A DNA stretch of 64,000 bases from Anaerolineae bacterium (lineage in GTDB: Bacteria; Chloroflexota; Anaerolineae; Anaerolineales; Anaerolineaceae): contig JABUFD010000001.1 in assembly GCA_013314735.1 (NCBI GenBank), positions 124,001 through 188,000 of the forward strand, read 5' to 3'. Under the pieces are notes generated by a model that searched no databases, was not told the origin of the DNA, and saw only the letters and a list, made by a program, of their open reading frames with translations. Positions 44,374-53,195 of the stretch are shown here, in pieces. Position 1 is the stretch's first letter. Every line of letters begins with the position of its first letter. Both the position numbers and the translations under genes were made by a program.

Positions 44374-45173
44374 GCTGTTGAAGTCCTTTCCAGTGAAGAT
44401 CGAAGTGCTGCCAGGCTGCTGGTGAAATCCTCGTTGCCAAACACTTCCATGGTGAGGATACCATGAAAGCCTGTTTCCTGCAGGAGGGTCATCAGGGAAT
44501 CCATTGCTGCCTGGGGGATTTGAAACAATGTTTGGTGATCTGTCCCGTGCAGGCAGGCATGCAGATGGATCACCTGTGCCTGTGGCAGGTGCTGCTGCAG
44601 GAAGTTCATCGGCCGGGGATGGCGGTATTTCCACAGGTGGCCGACATCAATGCACAACGGCAGGCCGGCTGTTTTTGCCAGGCTTGCAATGCTCTCCGGC
44701 GGGTAACTTTCGAGATTCTCAACGCATAACGGAACGCTGTCCGGGAGCAAGCGCTGTACGGTTTCCAACGCTTCCAGTGCCTGGGATTCCCATTGGGCAA
44801 GCAGGAAGGGATCCCATCCGTAGCGGCGCTGCCTGCGCCAAACCCAATCATCCACATGGGCTATCACGGCGGAGATTGGCAGACCCTCGACCGATTCCAG
44901 TACTCTGGCAGCCATGGTGAGTGAGTGCCGGTTGGGTTGCAGACTCAGATCAAGCGGCAGGTGGACCGAATAGGTCAAATGATACGCCTTGCCGATCTCC
45001 GCCAGGGCGCAGCGTTCTGCGGGTGAGGGCAGGTTGCTGGTGCCCTCTGGCAGGTCGAACAGCACCAGTTCCATATCATCCACTTTCCCGGCCAGGAAAC
45101 TGGCATTATCGCACAGCCCGGATTCGACAACATACGACGTAGCGCCGAGGGAGAATGGGGGTTCAGGAACCAT
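44361..45173 (-). CDS. TIM-barrel protein in the cobamide cluster, CbiR-like
   Basis: A 270-residue protein of the xylose-isomerase-like TIM-barrel (AP endonuclease 2) family. Likely metal ligands are in LCVENLES (Glu), LCIDVGHLWKY (Asp, His), QVIHLHACLHG (His) and GILTMEVFGNED (Glu). It lies between cobS and cobU, overlapping cobU by 13 nt. A TIM-barrel protein of this fold, CbiR, removes the lower ligand of cobamides and so permits remodelling. Gene context makes CbiR the best guess; a sugar isomerase is the alternative. Confidence 0.65.
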   Translation of the reverse strand: MVPEPPFSLGATSYVVESGLCDNASFLAGKVDDMELVLFDLPEGTSNLPSPAERCALAEIGKAYHLTYSVHLPLDLSLQPNRHSLTMAARVLESVEGLPISAVIAHVDDWVWRRQRRYGWDPFLLAQWESQALEALETVQRLLPDSVPLCVENLESYPPESIASLAKTAGLPLCIDVGHLWKYRHPRPMNFLQQHLPQAQVIHLHACLHGTDHQTLFQIPQAAMDSLMTLLQETGFHGILTMEVFGNEDFTSSLAALRSSLERTSTAWQS

Positions 45174-45188
45174 CAGCCGCCATCAATG

Positions 45189-45938
45189 TTATCGGATTGT
45201 GAAAAGCACAAGGGCGAACAGTTCGCAAACCTCAACCGTCATCCCGATCACATCGCCGGTGATGCCGCCCAGGCGGCGCCTGGCGGTACGGGCAATCAAC
45301 ATGGTGAGGACGGCAAGCAGCAGGATGACAACCACTGCTGGCAGCCCGATCAGGGCAATTCCGGTGATGCACAACAGCACAGGCAGCAGTGAGGAAAGGA
45401 TGATGGTTTTCCTGGTCAAGCCCAGTTTGAAATCATCCGCCATACCGCCGGGACGAGCGGATGCCTGGGTGGCGGTTAGCAGGATCATCATCCAGCGTGA
45501 CAAGACGATTGTGTTTGCCAGGATCCATGCCAGTTGCCAGAACGGCAGTGTCTGCAATGTGTACAGGGCAGCTGTTTTGGCGTACAGGAAAAGGATCAGG
45601 CTCACCAGGGCAAAACTGCCCACCCGGGAATCTTTCAGAATTTCCAGGCGGCGCTCGATCGGTACCGGCAGCGGGAGGGCATCAGCACAATCAGCAAGAC
45701 CGTCCAGGTGCAGGAAACCGGTCAGGCCTGCCCACAATGCCAGGGTGAGTACGGCAGTCAGCGGCAGGGGCAGGAACCACCGCAGGAGGCTGTTGGCCGC
45801 GATCACCAGTACCGCCAGCAGGAGACCGACCCAGGGGAAATACACTGCTGCCCGGCCGTTATCACCGGGTTGGTAATCTGCTGCCTGGCGGGTGGGAAGA
45901 ACAGTTAAAAAACTGACAGCAAGGCGCAGGTATTTCAT
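45189..45938 (-). CDS. cobS: Adenosylcobinamide-GDP ribazoletransferase (cobalamin synthase)
   Basis: A 249-residue polytopic membrane protein that joins adenosylcobinamide-GDP to the alpha-ribazole unit in the last assembly step. The family signature GFLHLDGLADCADAL and the following RRLEILKDSRVGSFALVSL are present. About six membrane segments are seen. Its start overlaps the stop of cobT by 4 nt, so translation is coupled. The CbiR-like gene starts 15 nt after its end. Confidence 0.95.
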   Translation of the reverse strand: MKYLRLAVSFLTVLPTRQAADYQPGDNGRAAVYFPWVGLLLAVLVIAANSLLRWFLPLPLTAVLTLALWAGLTGFLHLDGLADCADALPLPVPIERRLEILKDSRVGSFALVSLILFLYAKTAALYTLQTLPFWQLAWILANTIVLSRWMMILLTATQASARPGGMADDFKLGLTRKTIILSSLLPVLLCITGIALIGLPAVVVILLLAVLTMLIARTARRRLGGITGDVIGMTVEVCELFALVLFTIR

Positions 45939-46981
45939 GCAGATGTGGCAATGCCGGCTTCAGTGAAGGTTGCCATCTCGTTCAGCACGCGGCAGGCGGC
46001 ATCGATGATATTAAAAGCCAATGCGGCTCCGGTGCCCTCACCCAGGCGCAAGTTAAGGTCCAGGATAGGCTTTATGCCGATGCGCTCCAGCACCGCCTGT
46101 TGGCCGATCTCGACTGACTGGTGGCCGGCAAGGAGGAACAGGCGGACTTCGGGGTATAACTCATACGCAACCAGGGCGGCAGCAGAGGAGATCAGTCCAT
46201 CCACCACCACCGGAATGCGGTTACGTGCGGCACCGAGGATCACACCCACCAACCCGGCAATTTCCAGGCCGCCAACCTTGGTGAGAACATCCAGCGGATC
46301 ACACGGGTCGGGCTGGTTGACTGTAATTGCCTTATTGATGGCGGCAACTTTGCGGTTCAGACCATCGTTGTCCACGCCGGTACCGCGTCCGGTAACAGAA
46401 GCTGCCGGCAGCCCGGTGATGCAGGAAATGATGGCGGAGGAAGCTGTGGTGTTGCCGATACCCATTTCACCGGTGGCAATCAGGCGGACGCCGTCCCGGG
46501 CTTCTTCCTCCGCGATCTGCATCCCGATCCGTATGGCTTTCAGGCATTGCTCGGGTGTCATGGCTGGCCCTTCGGTCATGTTGGCTGTGCCGTAAGCCAC
46601 CTTGCAATGATCCAGGCCGTGATCATCAGGAAAATGGTAATTGACGCCAATATCCACAACGCGGACACTGGCTTCGGCATACCGTGAAATGGCGTTGATG
46701 GCTGCCTTACCCTGTAAGAATCCCTTGACCATCATCGGGGTGACCTCTGCCGGGTAGGCACTCACACCTTCGGCACACACACCGTGGTCTGCGGCCATGA
46801 TAATGACTGATTTTTTATCAACAACGGGACGGGGATTCCCCTGGATGCCGGCGATCTGGATGGAAATTTCTTCCAGTCGGCCCAGGCTGCCTGCAGGTTT
46901 TGTCAGGGCATTCTGACGGTTCCGCGCATCGTTTGCGGCATGATGATCAAACGGCGGGATGGTTGGTGCTTCAAACTGCAT
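45935..46981 (-). CDS. cobT: Nicotinate-nucleotide-dimethylbenzimidazole phosphoribosyltransferase
   Basis: A 348-residue enzyme that activates the lower-ligand base to alpha-ribazole phosphate. It has KPAGSLGRLEEISIQIAGIQG at the N-terminus, AADHGVCAEGVSAYPAEVTPMMV, GEMGIGNTTASSAI, and LRLGEGTGAALAF with the catalytic glutamate. It leads the operon cobT-cobS-CbiR-like-cobU. The upstream region (to 47213) holds no recognisable cobalamin riboswitch; an inverted repeat at 47069-47102 could be an operator. Confidence 0.96.
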   Translation of the reverse strand: MQFEAPTIPPFDHHAANDARNRQNALTKPAGSLGRLEEISIQIAGIQGNPRPVVDKKSVIIMAADHGVCAEGVSAYPAEVTPMMVKGFLQGKAAINAISRYAEASVRVVDIGVNYHFPDDHGLDHCKVAYGTANMTEGPAMTPEQCLKAIRIGMQIAEEEARDGVRLIATGEMGIGNTTASSAIISCITGLPAASVTGRGTGVDNDGLNRKVAAINKAITVNQPDPCDPLDVLTKVGGLEIAGLVGVILGAARNRIPVVVDGLISSAAALVAYELYPEVRLFLLAGHQSVEIGQQAVLERIGIKPILDLNLRLGEGTGAALAFNIIDAACRVLNEMATFTEAGIATSA

Positions 46982-47068
46982 ACATCGACCTCAATACCAC
47001 TATTCCTATTACAACCGATAAATGATGTTGCGGCGCCCACCTGCCCGGTCATGTTGCTGATTGGTAAG

Positions 47069-47102
47069 TGATTCTTAATTTTGCACGTATTAATAAGAAT
47101 CA
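47069..47102. repeat. Inverted repeat upstream of cobT
   Basis: TGATTCTTA (47069-47077) and TAAGAATCA (47094-47102) are perfect 9-base arms around an AT-rich 16-base centre. They lie about 90 nt before the cobT start in an AT-rich region, a place where a regulator could bind. Confidence 0.45.
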
Positions 47103-47213
47103 TAATGGGAAAGTGTGTGCCATCTTGAATAGTGTACCATAAGCCATAAAAAGGCAAGCTCTACAAAAGTTCGGTTTCCCCCAGTTTTTAAGGATGGGAG
47201 CGTTGCAACGTAT

Positions 47214-47255
47214 GTTGAAACAAAGCTTCCGGCGGAACCTGGTTCCGCCGGAAGC
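47214..47255 (-). terminator. Terminator after the MerR-family gene
   Basis: GCTTCCGGCGGAACC (47225-47239) and its perfect complement (47241-47255) surround one base (47240). On the minus strand TTTGTTTCAA follows. It also separates the gene from the cobT leader. Confidence 0.7.
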
Positions 47256-47280
47256 CTGGGCAACTGGGTTGGCTGTGGGG

Positions 47281-48057
47281 TCATGCCTTCGTGCGCTGTT
47301 GATTCGCATAGTATTGCATCGCGTCGCGCATGAATTCCGGGAAATCCGGGTGTTTGGCTTCATACAACACGCGGAAGCGCGGATCGTCGCAATACATGCG
47401 GCCTAATCCTTCGAAAATCTCGAGGGTGCAGTCATAAAAATATTGCATGAACTGGTGGTATCGTGCCAGATGGGCCTGGGTTTCGGGATGGTCATGCCCT
47501 TTGGACATGCTCTCGAAAATTGCCAGGGTTACCTGGTTGCCTTCCGCCATGATCTCTTTTCGCTTCTGTTCCGAGTAGGAGTCCCAGCGTTGGCGGGATT
47601 GCCTCCATTGCTTTTCTCCGTATTTCTGGCGGATTTCCTCTTCATAGATTTCCTGTTGGGCGGGGTCATACTGGGAGCTGAAAAATTCTTCTTTTGCCAT
47701 GGTTCTTTCTCCTTTGATAAATTCGATGGTATGGTCGATGATTGACAGTTGCTTTTCGAGCTGCTCGATCCTGCGCAGCAGGCGATCCTGATGCTTCTCC
47801 AATGCTTGCAGGAGGTCAAAATTCGGATCGTCAAGGATTTGCAAAATTTCTGATAGCGAGAATCCGAATTCTTTGTAAAGCAATATTTGTTGCAGGCGCA
47901 GCAGGGCCTGCTCATCGTAAAAACGGTAACCATTTTCCGCCACCCCTGTGGGGGTGAGCAGCCCAATTTCATCATAGTAATGCAACGTCCGGGGCGATAC
48001 ACCTGCACAGGCGGCGACCTCGCTGACCTGGTATTGGTTTGTGCCTGTTTTATTCAT
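47281..48057 (-). CDS. MerR-family regulator with TipAS-like effector domain
   Basis: A 258-residue regulator. The N-terminal winged helix is QYQVSEVAACAGVSPRTLHYYDEIGLLTP, then NGYRFYDEQALLRLQQILLYKEFGFSLSEI. A coiled coil follows (about 75-115). The C-terminal region (about 120-258), with YDPAQQEIYEEEIRQKYGEKQWRQ and FYDCTLEIFEGLGRMYCDDPRFR, has the TipAS pattern that senses thiopeptides and other ligands in TipA. A MerR-type promoter sits upstream (48117-48147), so autoregulation by ligand is probable. Confidence 0.9.
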   Translation of the reverse strand: MNKTGTNQYQVSEVAACAGVSPRTLHYYDEIGLLTPTGVAENGYRFYDEQALLRLQQILLYKEFGFSLSEILQILDDPNFDLLQALEKHQDRLLRRIEQLEKQLSIIDHTIEFIKGERTMAKEEFFSSQYDPAQQEIYEEEIRQKYGEKQWRQSRQRWDSYSEQKRKEIMAEGNQVTLAIFESMSKGHDHPETQAHLARYHQFMQYFYDCTLEIFEGLGRMYCDDPRFRVLYEAKHPDFPEFMRDAMQYYANQQRTKA

Positions 48058-48116
48058 TCATTCACCTGCTTCCTGCACGCCCGGTTCGTCAGGCGTCCTG
48101 CTGTCAAACTGATTGC

Positions 48117-48147
48117 ATTGTAAACTATAACGTTACGTTAATGTCAA
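48117..48147 (-). promoter_or_regulatory. MerR-type promoter/operator of the tipA-like gene
   Basis: On the minus strand TTGACA (plus 48142-48147) and TACAAT (plus 48117-48122) are 19 bases apart, the long spacer typical of MerR-controlled promoters. Within the spacer TAACGT-A-ACGTTA forms a perfect dyad at 48128-48140. The regulator's own gene begins 60 nt downstream. Confidence 0.8.
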
Positions 48148-48238
48148 GGGGGTTTCCATCTTTCACTCGCCAATGGGGTGAAAGAAAATCCGGCTATAAT
48201 GGAATCTGACCAACCACAAATAAAAGAGGAGCGTGAAA

Positions 48239-49471
48239 ATGGCTAAACCGGTTTCAGAACAAGGGTTGAAATGGTTTCAGGATGCCCGCTTTGGCATGTT
48301 CATCCATTGGGGTTTGTATTCGCTGCTGGCAAAAGGAGAATGGGTGATGCATACCGACCGTATCCCGGTTGCGGAGTATGAAAAGCTGGTGGGGCGTTTT
48401 AACCCGGTTGACTTTAACGCAGAAGAATGGGTCAGCCTGGCGGCAGATGCCGGGCAGAAATACATGGTGATCACCAGCCGCCATCATGATGGCTTCAGCA
48501 TGTATGATACGAAGCTGAGTGACTACAAGATCACCAATACCGCTTTCAAGCGTGACCCGATCATGGAACTGGCGAATGTGTGCGCGCGCCGTGGCGATGT
48601 GAAACTGGGTATCTATAATTCCCTGCTGGATTGGCACCACCCGGCTTACCGATTTCGCGCTGAAAGCGGGCTGGCATGGACGGATTATATTGCCTTTTTA
48701 CACGGCCAGGTGGAGGAATTGTGTACCCATTACGGCGAACTGGCCTGCCTGTGGTTTGACGGTGATTGGCCGACGGCAGCAATGACGGCAGAAAACGCCT
48801 ATTTCCAGGCAGGCGGCAGTTTTGAATATGACAGCCTCTATTCGGTGATCCATACCCTGCAGCCGCATGCGGTGATCCACAACAACCGCCATGATCAACC
48901 ACTGCCAGGTGAAGACATCCAGGGATTTGAGCAGGATTTGCCGGGAGATAATACAGCAGGTTTCAATACCACGGAAATCTACGATATGCCGATCGAAGTA
49001 TGTATGACCATCAACCGTTCGTGGGGGGTGAACAACAGCGACCATGACCACAAATCGACCAAACGCCTGGTGCATAACCTGGTACGCAGTGCTGCGATGG
49101 GCGGAAACTACCTGCTGAACGTGGGCCCGACCGCTGCGGGGAAAATCCTGGGTGTGCATGCCCAGCGCTTGCGGGAGGTAGGCTCCTGGTTGGATGTTTA
49201 CGGTGAGGCGGTGTATGGCACACGCAAGGGAGCTATTCCAGCAATGCCGAACAAAGTCAGCACCTGTAAGGGTGTGACCCATTACATCCATCTGCTGGAT
49301 TACCTGTCCGATTGCGAGATATTGGATGGTGTACCCGAAACGGTGACTTTAGCCCACCTGCTGCGTGATGGCAGCGAGGTGCGGATGAACTGGGTCAACG
49401 GCAACCAGTTAATGCTGACGATTCCAGCGGATATGCGCGATGTCATTGATACGGTAGTCGTGTTGGAATAG
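48239..49471 (+). CDS. Alpha-L-fucosidase, GH29
   Basis: A 410-residue family 29 fucosidase that releases alpha-L-fucose. The N-terminus [25 protein letters not shown] is typical. Then [25 protein letters not shown], and the nucleophile Asp174 in [14 protein letters not shown]. The [12 protein letters not shown] motif at the barrel end is also conserved. There is no signal peptide, so it cuts imported oligosaccharides. The ATG at 48239 follows AGGAG by 7 nt; a GTG 6 nt before is too close. A TATAAT is at 48195-48200. Confidence 0.93.
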   Translation: MAKPVSEQGLKWFQDARFGMFIHWGLYSLLAKGEWVMHTDRIPVAEYEKLVGRFNPVDFNAEEWVSLAADAGQKYMVITSRHHDGFSMYDTKLSDYKITNTAFKRDPIMELANVCARRGDVKLGIYNSLLDWHHPAYRFRAESGLAWTDYIAFLHGQVEELCTHYGELACLWFDGDWPTAAMTAENAYFQAGGSFEYDSLYSVIHTLQPHAVIHNNRHDQPLPGEDIQGFEQDLPGDNTAGFNTTEIYDMPIEVCMTINRSWGVNNSDHDHKSTKRLVHNLVRSAAMGGNYLLNVGPTAAGKILGVHAQRLREVGSWLDVYGEAVYGTRKGAIPAMPNKVSTCKGVTHYIHLLDYLSDCEILDGVPETVTLAHLLRDGSEVRMNWVNGNQLMLTIPADMRDVIDTVVVLE

Positions 49472-49509
49472 AACCCACGGTTCATTTGATTTTCGGTTGT
49501 GAATCAAAA

Positions 49510-49553
49510 ACCTCCGATTTCGGCCAATACCCCGGGTGTCCGAAATCGGAGGT
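49510..49553. terminator. Long inverted repeat between convergent genes
   Basis: ACCTCCGATTTCGG (49510-49523) and its complement (49540-49553) surround 16 bases. It separates the fucosidase and the amidohydrolase, so is a likely bidirectional terminator. CGGAGGTCTTC at its right edge is the same 11-base core seen in the hairpin at 3053-3083. Confidence 0.6.
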
Positions 49554-49578
49554 CTTCTTGTAATTGATGTTTCGGCTG

Positions 49579-50787
49579 TCAGCTTTGATAAACGATTTCG
49601 CCGTTGATATACACCTGCCGTACCTGCGAGCGGTAATCAAAAGGATGGCCGGTGAGTACCACCAGGTCGGCATCTTTGCCGGCTTCGAGAGAGCCGACCC
49701 GGTCCGCCACGCCAATGATTTCTGCGGCGTTGATCGTGATCGCTTTTATCGCGTCGTCTTCATCCATCCCGTAATGCACCGCGGCAGCGGCATGGATTGG
49801 CAGGAATTTGACACCGGACATGTCATCGGTCTGGATGGCAACCTTGACCCCGGCGCGCGCGAGGATCCCCGGATTGGCGAGGGTACGGTTGCGGGTTTCG
49901 TACTTGGAACGGGAACGCAGGTGCGGTCCGACTGTAACCGCAATGCCTTTTTCTGCCAGGATATTAGCAATTGCATATCCTTCGGTGGCATGTTCGATGG
50001 TGAAGCGCACCCCGAATTCCTCACAAATGCGGATGGCGGTCAGGATATCATCCGCGCGGTGGGCATGGATGCGCGCGACCATGTCGCCTTTCAGCACCGG
50101 TGCCAATGAATCCCATTTCAGGCTGCGGTCTGGTTCTGTGGGGCATTTCGCTTTGGAGTCCCCTGCGGCGGCTTTTTGTTCGTATTCGCTCCGTTCTTTC
50201 TCATATGCCTGCCATTTTTGCAGGTAGTTCTGTGTACTGACAAATGCCTCCCGTAACACAGCAGCATTGCCCATGCGAGTGGAGGGCATGCGGTTGGCGC
50301 GTCCGTACACAGCTCGCGGGTTCTCACCCAATGCCATTTTCATCCCGGCGGGTTCCAGCAGAACCATATCCTCCACAGTTGCTTTCGGCTGGGTTTTAAC
50401 ACAGATCCATTGCCCGCCGATGATATTGGCAGAGCCGGGACCGGTGAGAATGGTGGTCACGCCGGATTCCACCAGTTCCGGCCAGGCAATATCCTCCGGG
50501 TGGAGGGCATCCAACGCCCGCAGGTGAGGGGTGATGGGGTCGGTGGCCTCATTGCCGTCTGAATGCACCCCGCCGATACCGTCCCCGAAAAGGCCAGTAT
50601 GGCAGTGGGCATCAATGAATCCAGGGGTGATGGTGCATCCAGCCGCATCGATTACCTCTGCTTCGGCGGGGATGGCAACCGCTGCACTCACTGCCAGGAT
50701 TTTTCCATTATCGATCACGATTGTGCCGTTTTCAATCGTGCCTGCATCCGATACGGTGATAAGACGTGCGTTTTTGATGGCAAGCAT
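49579..50787 (-). CDS. Amidohydrolase family protein, copy 2 of a tandem pair
   Basis: A 402-residue amidohydrolase (imidazolonepropionase-like). Metal sites appear as DAHCHTGLFG (HxH), ARIHAHRADDI (His), FTIEHATEGYAIA (His) and VAIQTDDMSG (Asp). The C-terminal KDADLVVLTGHPFDYRSQVRQVYINGEIVY is the usual beta-strand domain. It is nearly co-linear with its upstream paralogue (same length, extended shared segments such as TDPITPHLRALDALHP). The two genes are 9 nt apart. Substrate unknown: a cyclic amide or an exopolymer-derived peptide is possible. Confidence 0.87.
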   Translation of the reverse strand: MLAIKNARLITVSDAGTIENGTIVIDNGKILAVSAAVAIPAEAEVIDAAGCTITPGFIDAHCHTGLFGDGIGGVHSDGNEATDPITPHLRALDALHPEDIAWPELVESGVTTILTGPGSANIIGGQWICVKTQPKATVEDMVLLEPAGMKMALGENPRAVYGRANRMPSTRMGNAAVLREAFVSTQNYLQKWQAYEKERSEYEQKAAAGDSKAKCPTEPDRSLKWDSLAPVLKGDMVARIHAHRADDILTAIRICEEFGVRFTIEHATEGYAIANILAEKGIAVTVGPHLRSRSKYETRNRTLANPGILARAGVKVAIQTDDMSGVKFLPIHAAAAVHYGMDEDDAIKAITINAAEIIGVADRVGSLEAGKDADLVVLTGHPFDYRSQVRQVYINGEIVYQS

Positions 50788-50796
50788 CGGTTTCTC

Positions 50797-52005
50797 CTAT
50801 GCGCGGGAATATACTACAGCCCCGTCAATGATGACGGTTTCTGCCACAGATTTGTAATCAAAAGGGTGACCGCTGAAAATGACAATATCCGCATCCTTGC
50901 CTACTTCCAGCGATCCGATGCGGTCTGCAACGCCGATAATCTCTGCGGCGTTGACCGTGATCGCTTTCAGCGCTTCATCTTCCGGCATGCCTTCCCGCAC
51001 TGCCAGGGCGGCATTGATGGCAAGAAACTTCACTGCTGACATCTCATCAGTCTGGATGGCAACTTTCACACCTGCGTTGGCCAGGATGCCGGGATTTTTG
51101 GGGTGCATCCCGCGCATTTCGTATTTGGGGCGGGACATCAGTGCCGGACCCACCGTGACCGGAACATTCTTTTCCGCCAATATGTGGGCGATCTTGTAGC
51201 CTTCAGTGGCATGCTCGATGGTGAAATCGAGGTTGAATTCTTCGGCGATACGGATGGCGGTCATGATATCGTCTGCGCGGTGGCAGTGGATACGGGCTTT
51301 CATTTCACGCCTCAGCACTTTCACCAGCGCTTCCATTTTGAGGTTGCGCTCCGGCGGGGTGGGTTCTTTGGCGTCTTCATCCCCTGCAGAGGTTTTCTTC
51401 TCGTAATCTGCCATGTCGGCTGCATACTTCTCCAGTTTTTTCTGGTAGTTCTGTCCCTCGATCAGGGCGCTGCGCAGCACGGCAGCATTGCCCATGCGGG
51501 TGGAAGGCATTTTCTTCTGGCTGCCGTAGACTCGTTTGGGGTTTTCACCCAACGCCATTTTCATCCCGGCGGGGTCCAGCAGCACCATGTCGGCCACATT
51601 GGGTTTGGGCTGCGTTTTGACGCAAATCCACTGCCCGCCGATCAGGTTGGCTGAACCGGGACCAGTGAGTACCGTGGTGACACCGGCTTCCACCAATTCG
51701 GGCCAGGCCATGTCATCAGGATGAAGGGCGTCGAGGGCACGCAGGTGAGGGGTGATTGGATCGGTGGCTTCATTGCCATCCTCGTGGTCCCAGCCGATGC
51801 CATCGGCAAAAATGCCGGTGTGGCAGTGGGCGTCAATCAGGCCCGGGGTGACGGTTTTTCCGGCAGCATCCAGTACTTCAGCGTCTGCCGGTACCAGGAT
51901 GGAAGAGCCGATGGCGGCGATTTTCCCGTTTTCAATCAGGATGGTGCCGTTTTCGAGGATGCCCTGTGTGATGGTCAGGATGCGGGCATTGGTGATTGCT
52001 ATCAT
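50797..52005 (-). CDS. Amidohydrolase family protein, copy 1 of a tandem pair
   Basis: A 402-residue amidohydrolase. The marks are DAHCHTGIFADG (HxH), ARIHCHRADDIMTAI (His), FTIEHATEGYKIA (His) and VAIQTDEMSA (Asp). The two copies differ mainly at the middle loop (LEKYAADMADYEKKTSAGDEDAK here) and near the metal sites. The start at 52005 has AAGGAG 10 nt ahead; the frame continues to 52032 without a ribosome site. It leads the pair and may be autonomously transcribed. A duplication with possible substrate division is likely. Confidence 0.87.
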   Translation of the reverse strand: MIAITNARILTITQGILENGTILIENGKIAAIGSSILVPADAEVLDAAGKTVTPGLIDAHCHTGIFADGIGWDHEDGNEATDPITPHLRALDALHPDDMAWPELVEAGVTTVLTGPGSANLIGGQWICVKTQPKPNVADMVLLDPAGMKMALGENPKRVYGSQKKMPSTRMGNAAVLRSALIEGQNYQKKLEKYAADMADYEKKTSAGDEDAKEPTPPERNLKMEALVKVLRREMKARIHCHRADDIMTAIRIAEEFNLDFTIEHATEGYKIAHILAEKNVPVTVGPALMSRPKYEMRGMHPKNPGILANAGVKVAIQTDEMSAVKFLAINAALAVREGMPEDEALKAITVNAAEIIGVADRIGSLEVGKDADIVIFSGHPFDYKSVAETVIIDGAVVYSRA

Positions 52006-52073
52006 ATTTTTTCTACTCCTTCGTTGATTCATCGATAAGGAATGCAGGTTTCTGTTGCTGCCGCATTCCTGCT

Positions 52074-53087
52074 TTAACGTTTCCAGGTTAAAAAGGCATT
52101 CAGAATGCGCAGGTTGATCTCAAAATCGGTGTCTGAATGGTTGGTCAGTTCAATATCCACCGCGGCGATGTCCTGGGCGGTAGCCCAATGAGCCGACATA
52201 CCGGTGGCGGAGCAGCCGTAACTGAGGCCGGGATAACTATATGGGCTGACTGCGGCAACCGCCTCAGCCAGGCTTACAGACGGAGGATGGGGATCCGGCT
52301 GTCCACCGTGGAAGATACCCAAGGCGGCGCTGTGGTAGCTGATCACTGCCTCAATTTGTTCTTCCACCATGAATTGCGACAATGCCAGGGTTTCCGGCTC
52401 TGAAAACGGGGCTGTACCACCGTGGATCGGAACGTAATTCCAACAGCCACTCTTGTCCCAATCGGCAACCCAGTTGAGGTCCCAGTTGCGGTTCAGATCC
52501 ACCCCCCTGGCATTCGCCCGCCCATTGTATTGCCCGCGTCCATTCACGAATCCATCCACGTTCAGCACCGGTACAATGAAGAGGGTGATGTCCTCTGGAA
52601 TGAGTTCAAGATTGAGCCGTAGATAATCGATCAACTGGTAAGCAAGGTCAACCGTGTTGTACTCGTATCCGCCGTGGATGCCGGCATAGATGAGGCGGTG
52701 AACCGGACCGGAACCAAAGCGATATACCTCAATCGGCCGATCCTGTACGCTGTAACCGATCACAACAGCTTCCTGACCATCTGCATTAGGGGTGGCGGTA
52801 GGGGTGAAGGTCTGTGTGGCAGTGGGTTCAGGTGTTTTTGAGGCAGTCGGTGCAGCGGTGGATGTGCGTGTAAGGTCGGGCCGGGTTTCGGTCGCTGTTG
52901 GCATTGTCGGAGTTGAGGTCGCTGCTGTGCGGCTTGGTGCGACCGCATGTGAAACGATCAGCGCGTCCAGTGTGCCGTTGGCATCCATTATCCGCACCAC
53001 CACGACCGCTGCCAGCAGCAAGGCGCACACCATGGCCAAAGTGGTTGTGATCAATACCAATTTTTGCCGGTCATTCATACGGTTCAA
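52074..53087 (-). CDS. M14-family carboxypeptidase, membrane-anchored
   Basis: A 337-residue zinc carboxypeptidase of the M14 family. One N-terminal helix (about 9-32) anchors it, followed by a Thr/Pro/Ala-rich linker (about 45-100) rich in TPTATKTP-like repeats, so the catalytic part lies outside the cell. Zinc ligands and active-site residues: YAGIHGGYEYNTVDL (His and Glu with an extra residue, as in some bacterial members), GVDLNRNWDLNW (Arg), VISYHSAALGIF (His) and AVDIELTNHSD (the catalytic Glu). It likely trims peptides at the surface. Diverges from the Ser/Thr kinase gene, with 108 nt between. Confidence 0.87.
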   Translation of the reverse strand: MNRMNDRQKLVLITTTLAMVCALLLAAVVVVRIMDANGTLDALIVSHAVAPSRTAATSTPTMPTATETRPDLTRTSTAAPTASKTPEPTATQTFTPTATPNADGQEAVVIGYSVQDRPIEVYRFGSGPVHRLIYAGIHGGYEYNTVDLAYQLIDYLRLNLELIPEDITLFIVPVLNVDGFVNGRGQYNGRANARGVDLNRNWDLNWVADWDKSGCWNYVPIHGGTAPFSEPETLALSQFMVEEQIEAVISYHSAALGIFHGGQPDPHPPSVSLAEAVAAVSPYSYPGLSYGCSATGMSAHWATAQDIAAVDIELTNHSDTDFEINLRILNAFLTWKR

Positions 53088-53195
53088 TCATAACATCAAT
53101 CGGATGTTTGGAAAATCCGCCGAAAATGCGAAATCGAATTCTCCTTATTTCCAGTATAATCGAGAAGAGAGAATTCATTTGAGGAGGGCACTGCG

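Noticed and set aside
46982-47213. A cobalamin riboswitch before cobT
   Set aside because: No B12-box-like sequence could be seen in either orientation.
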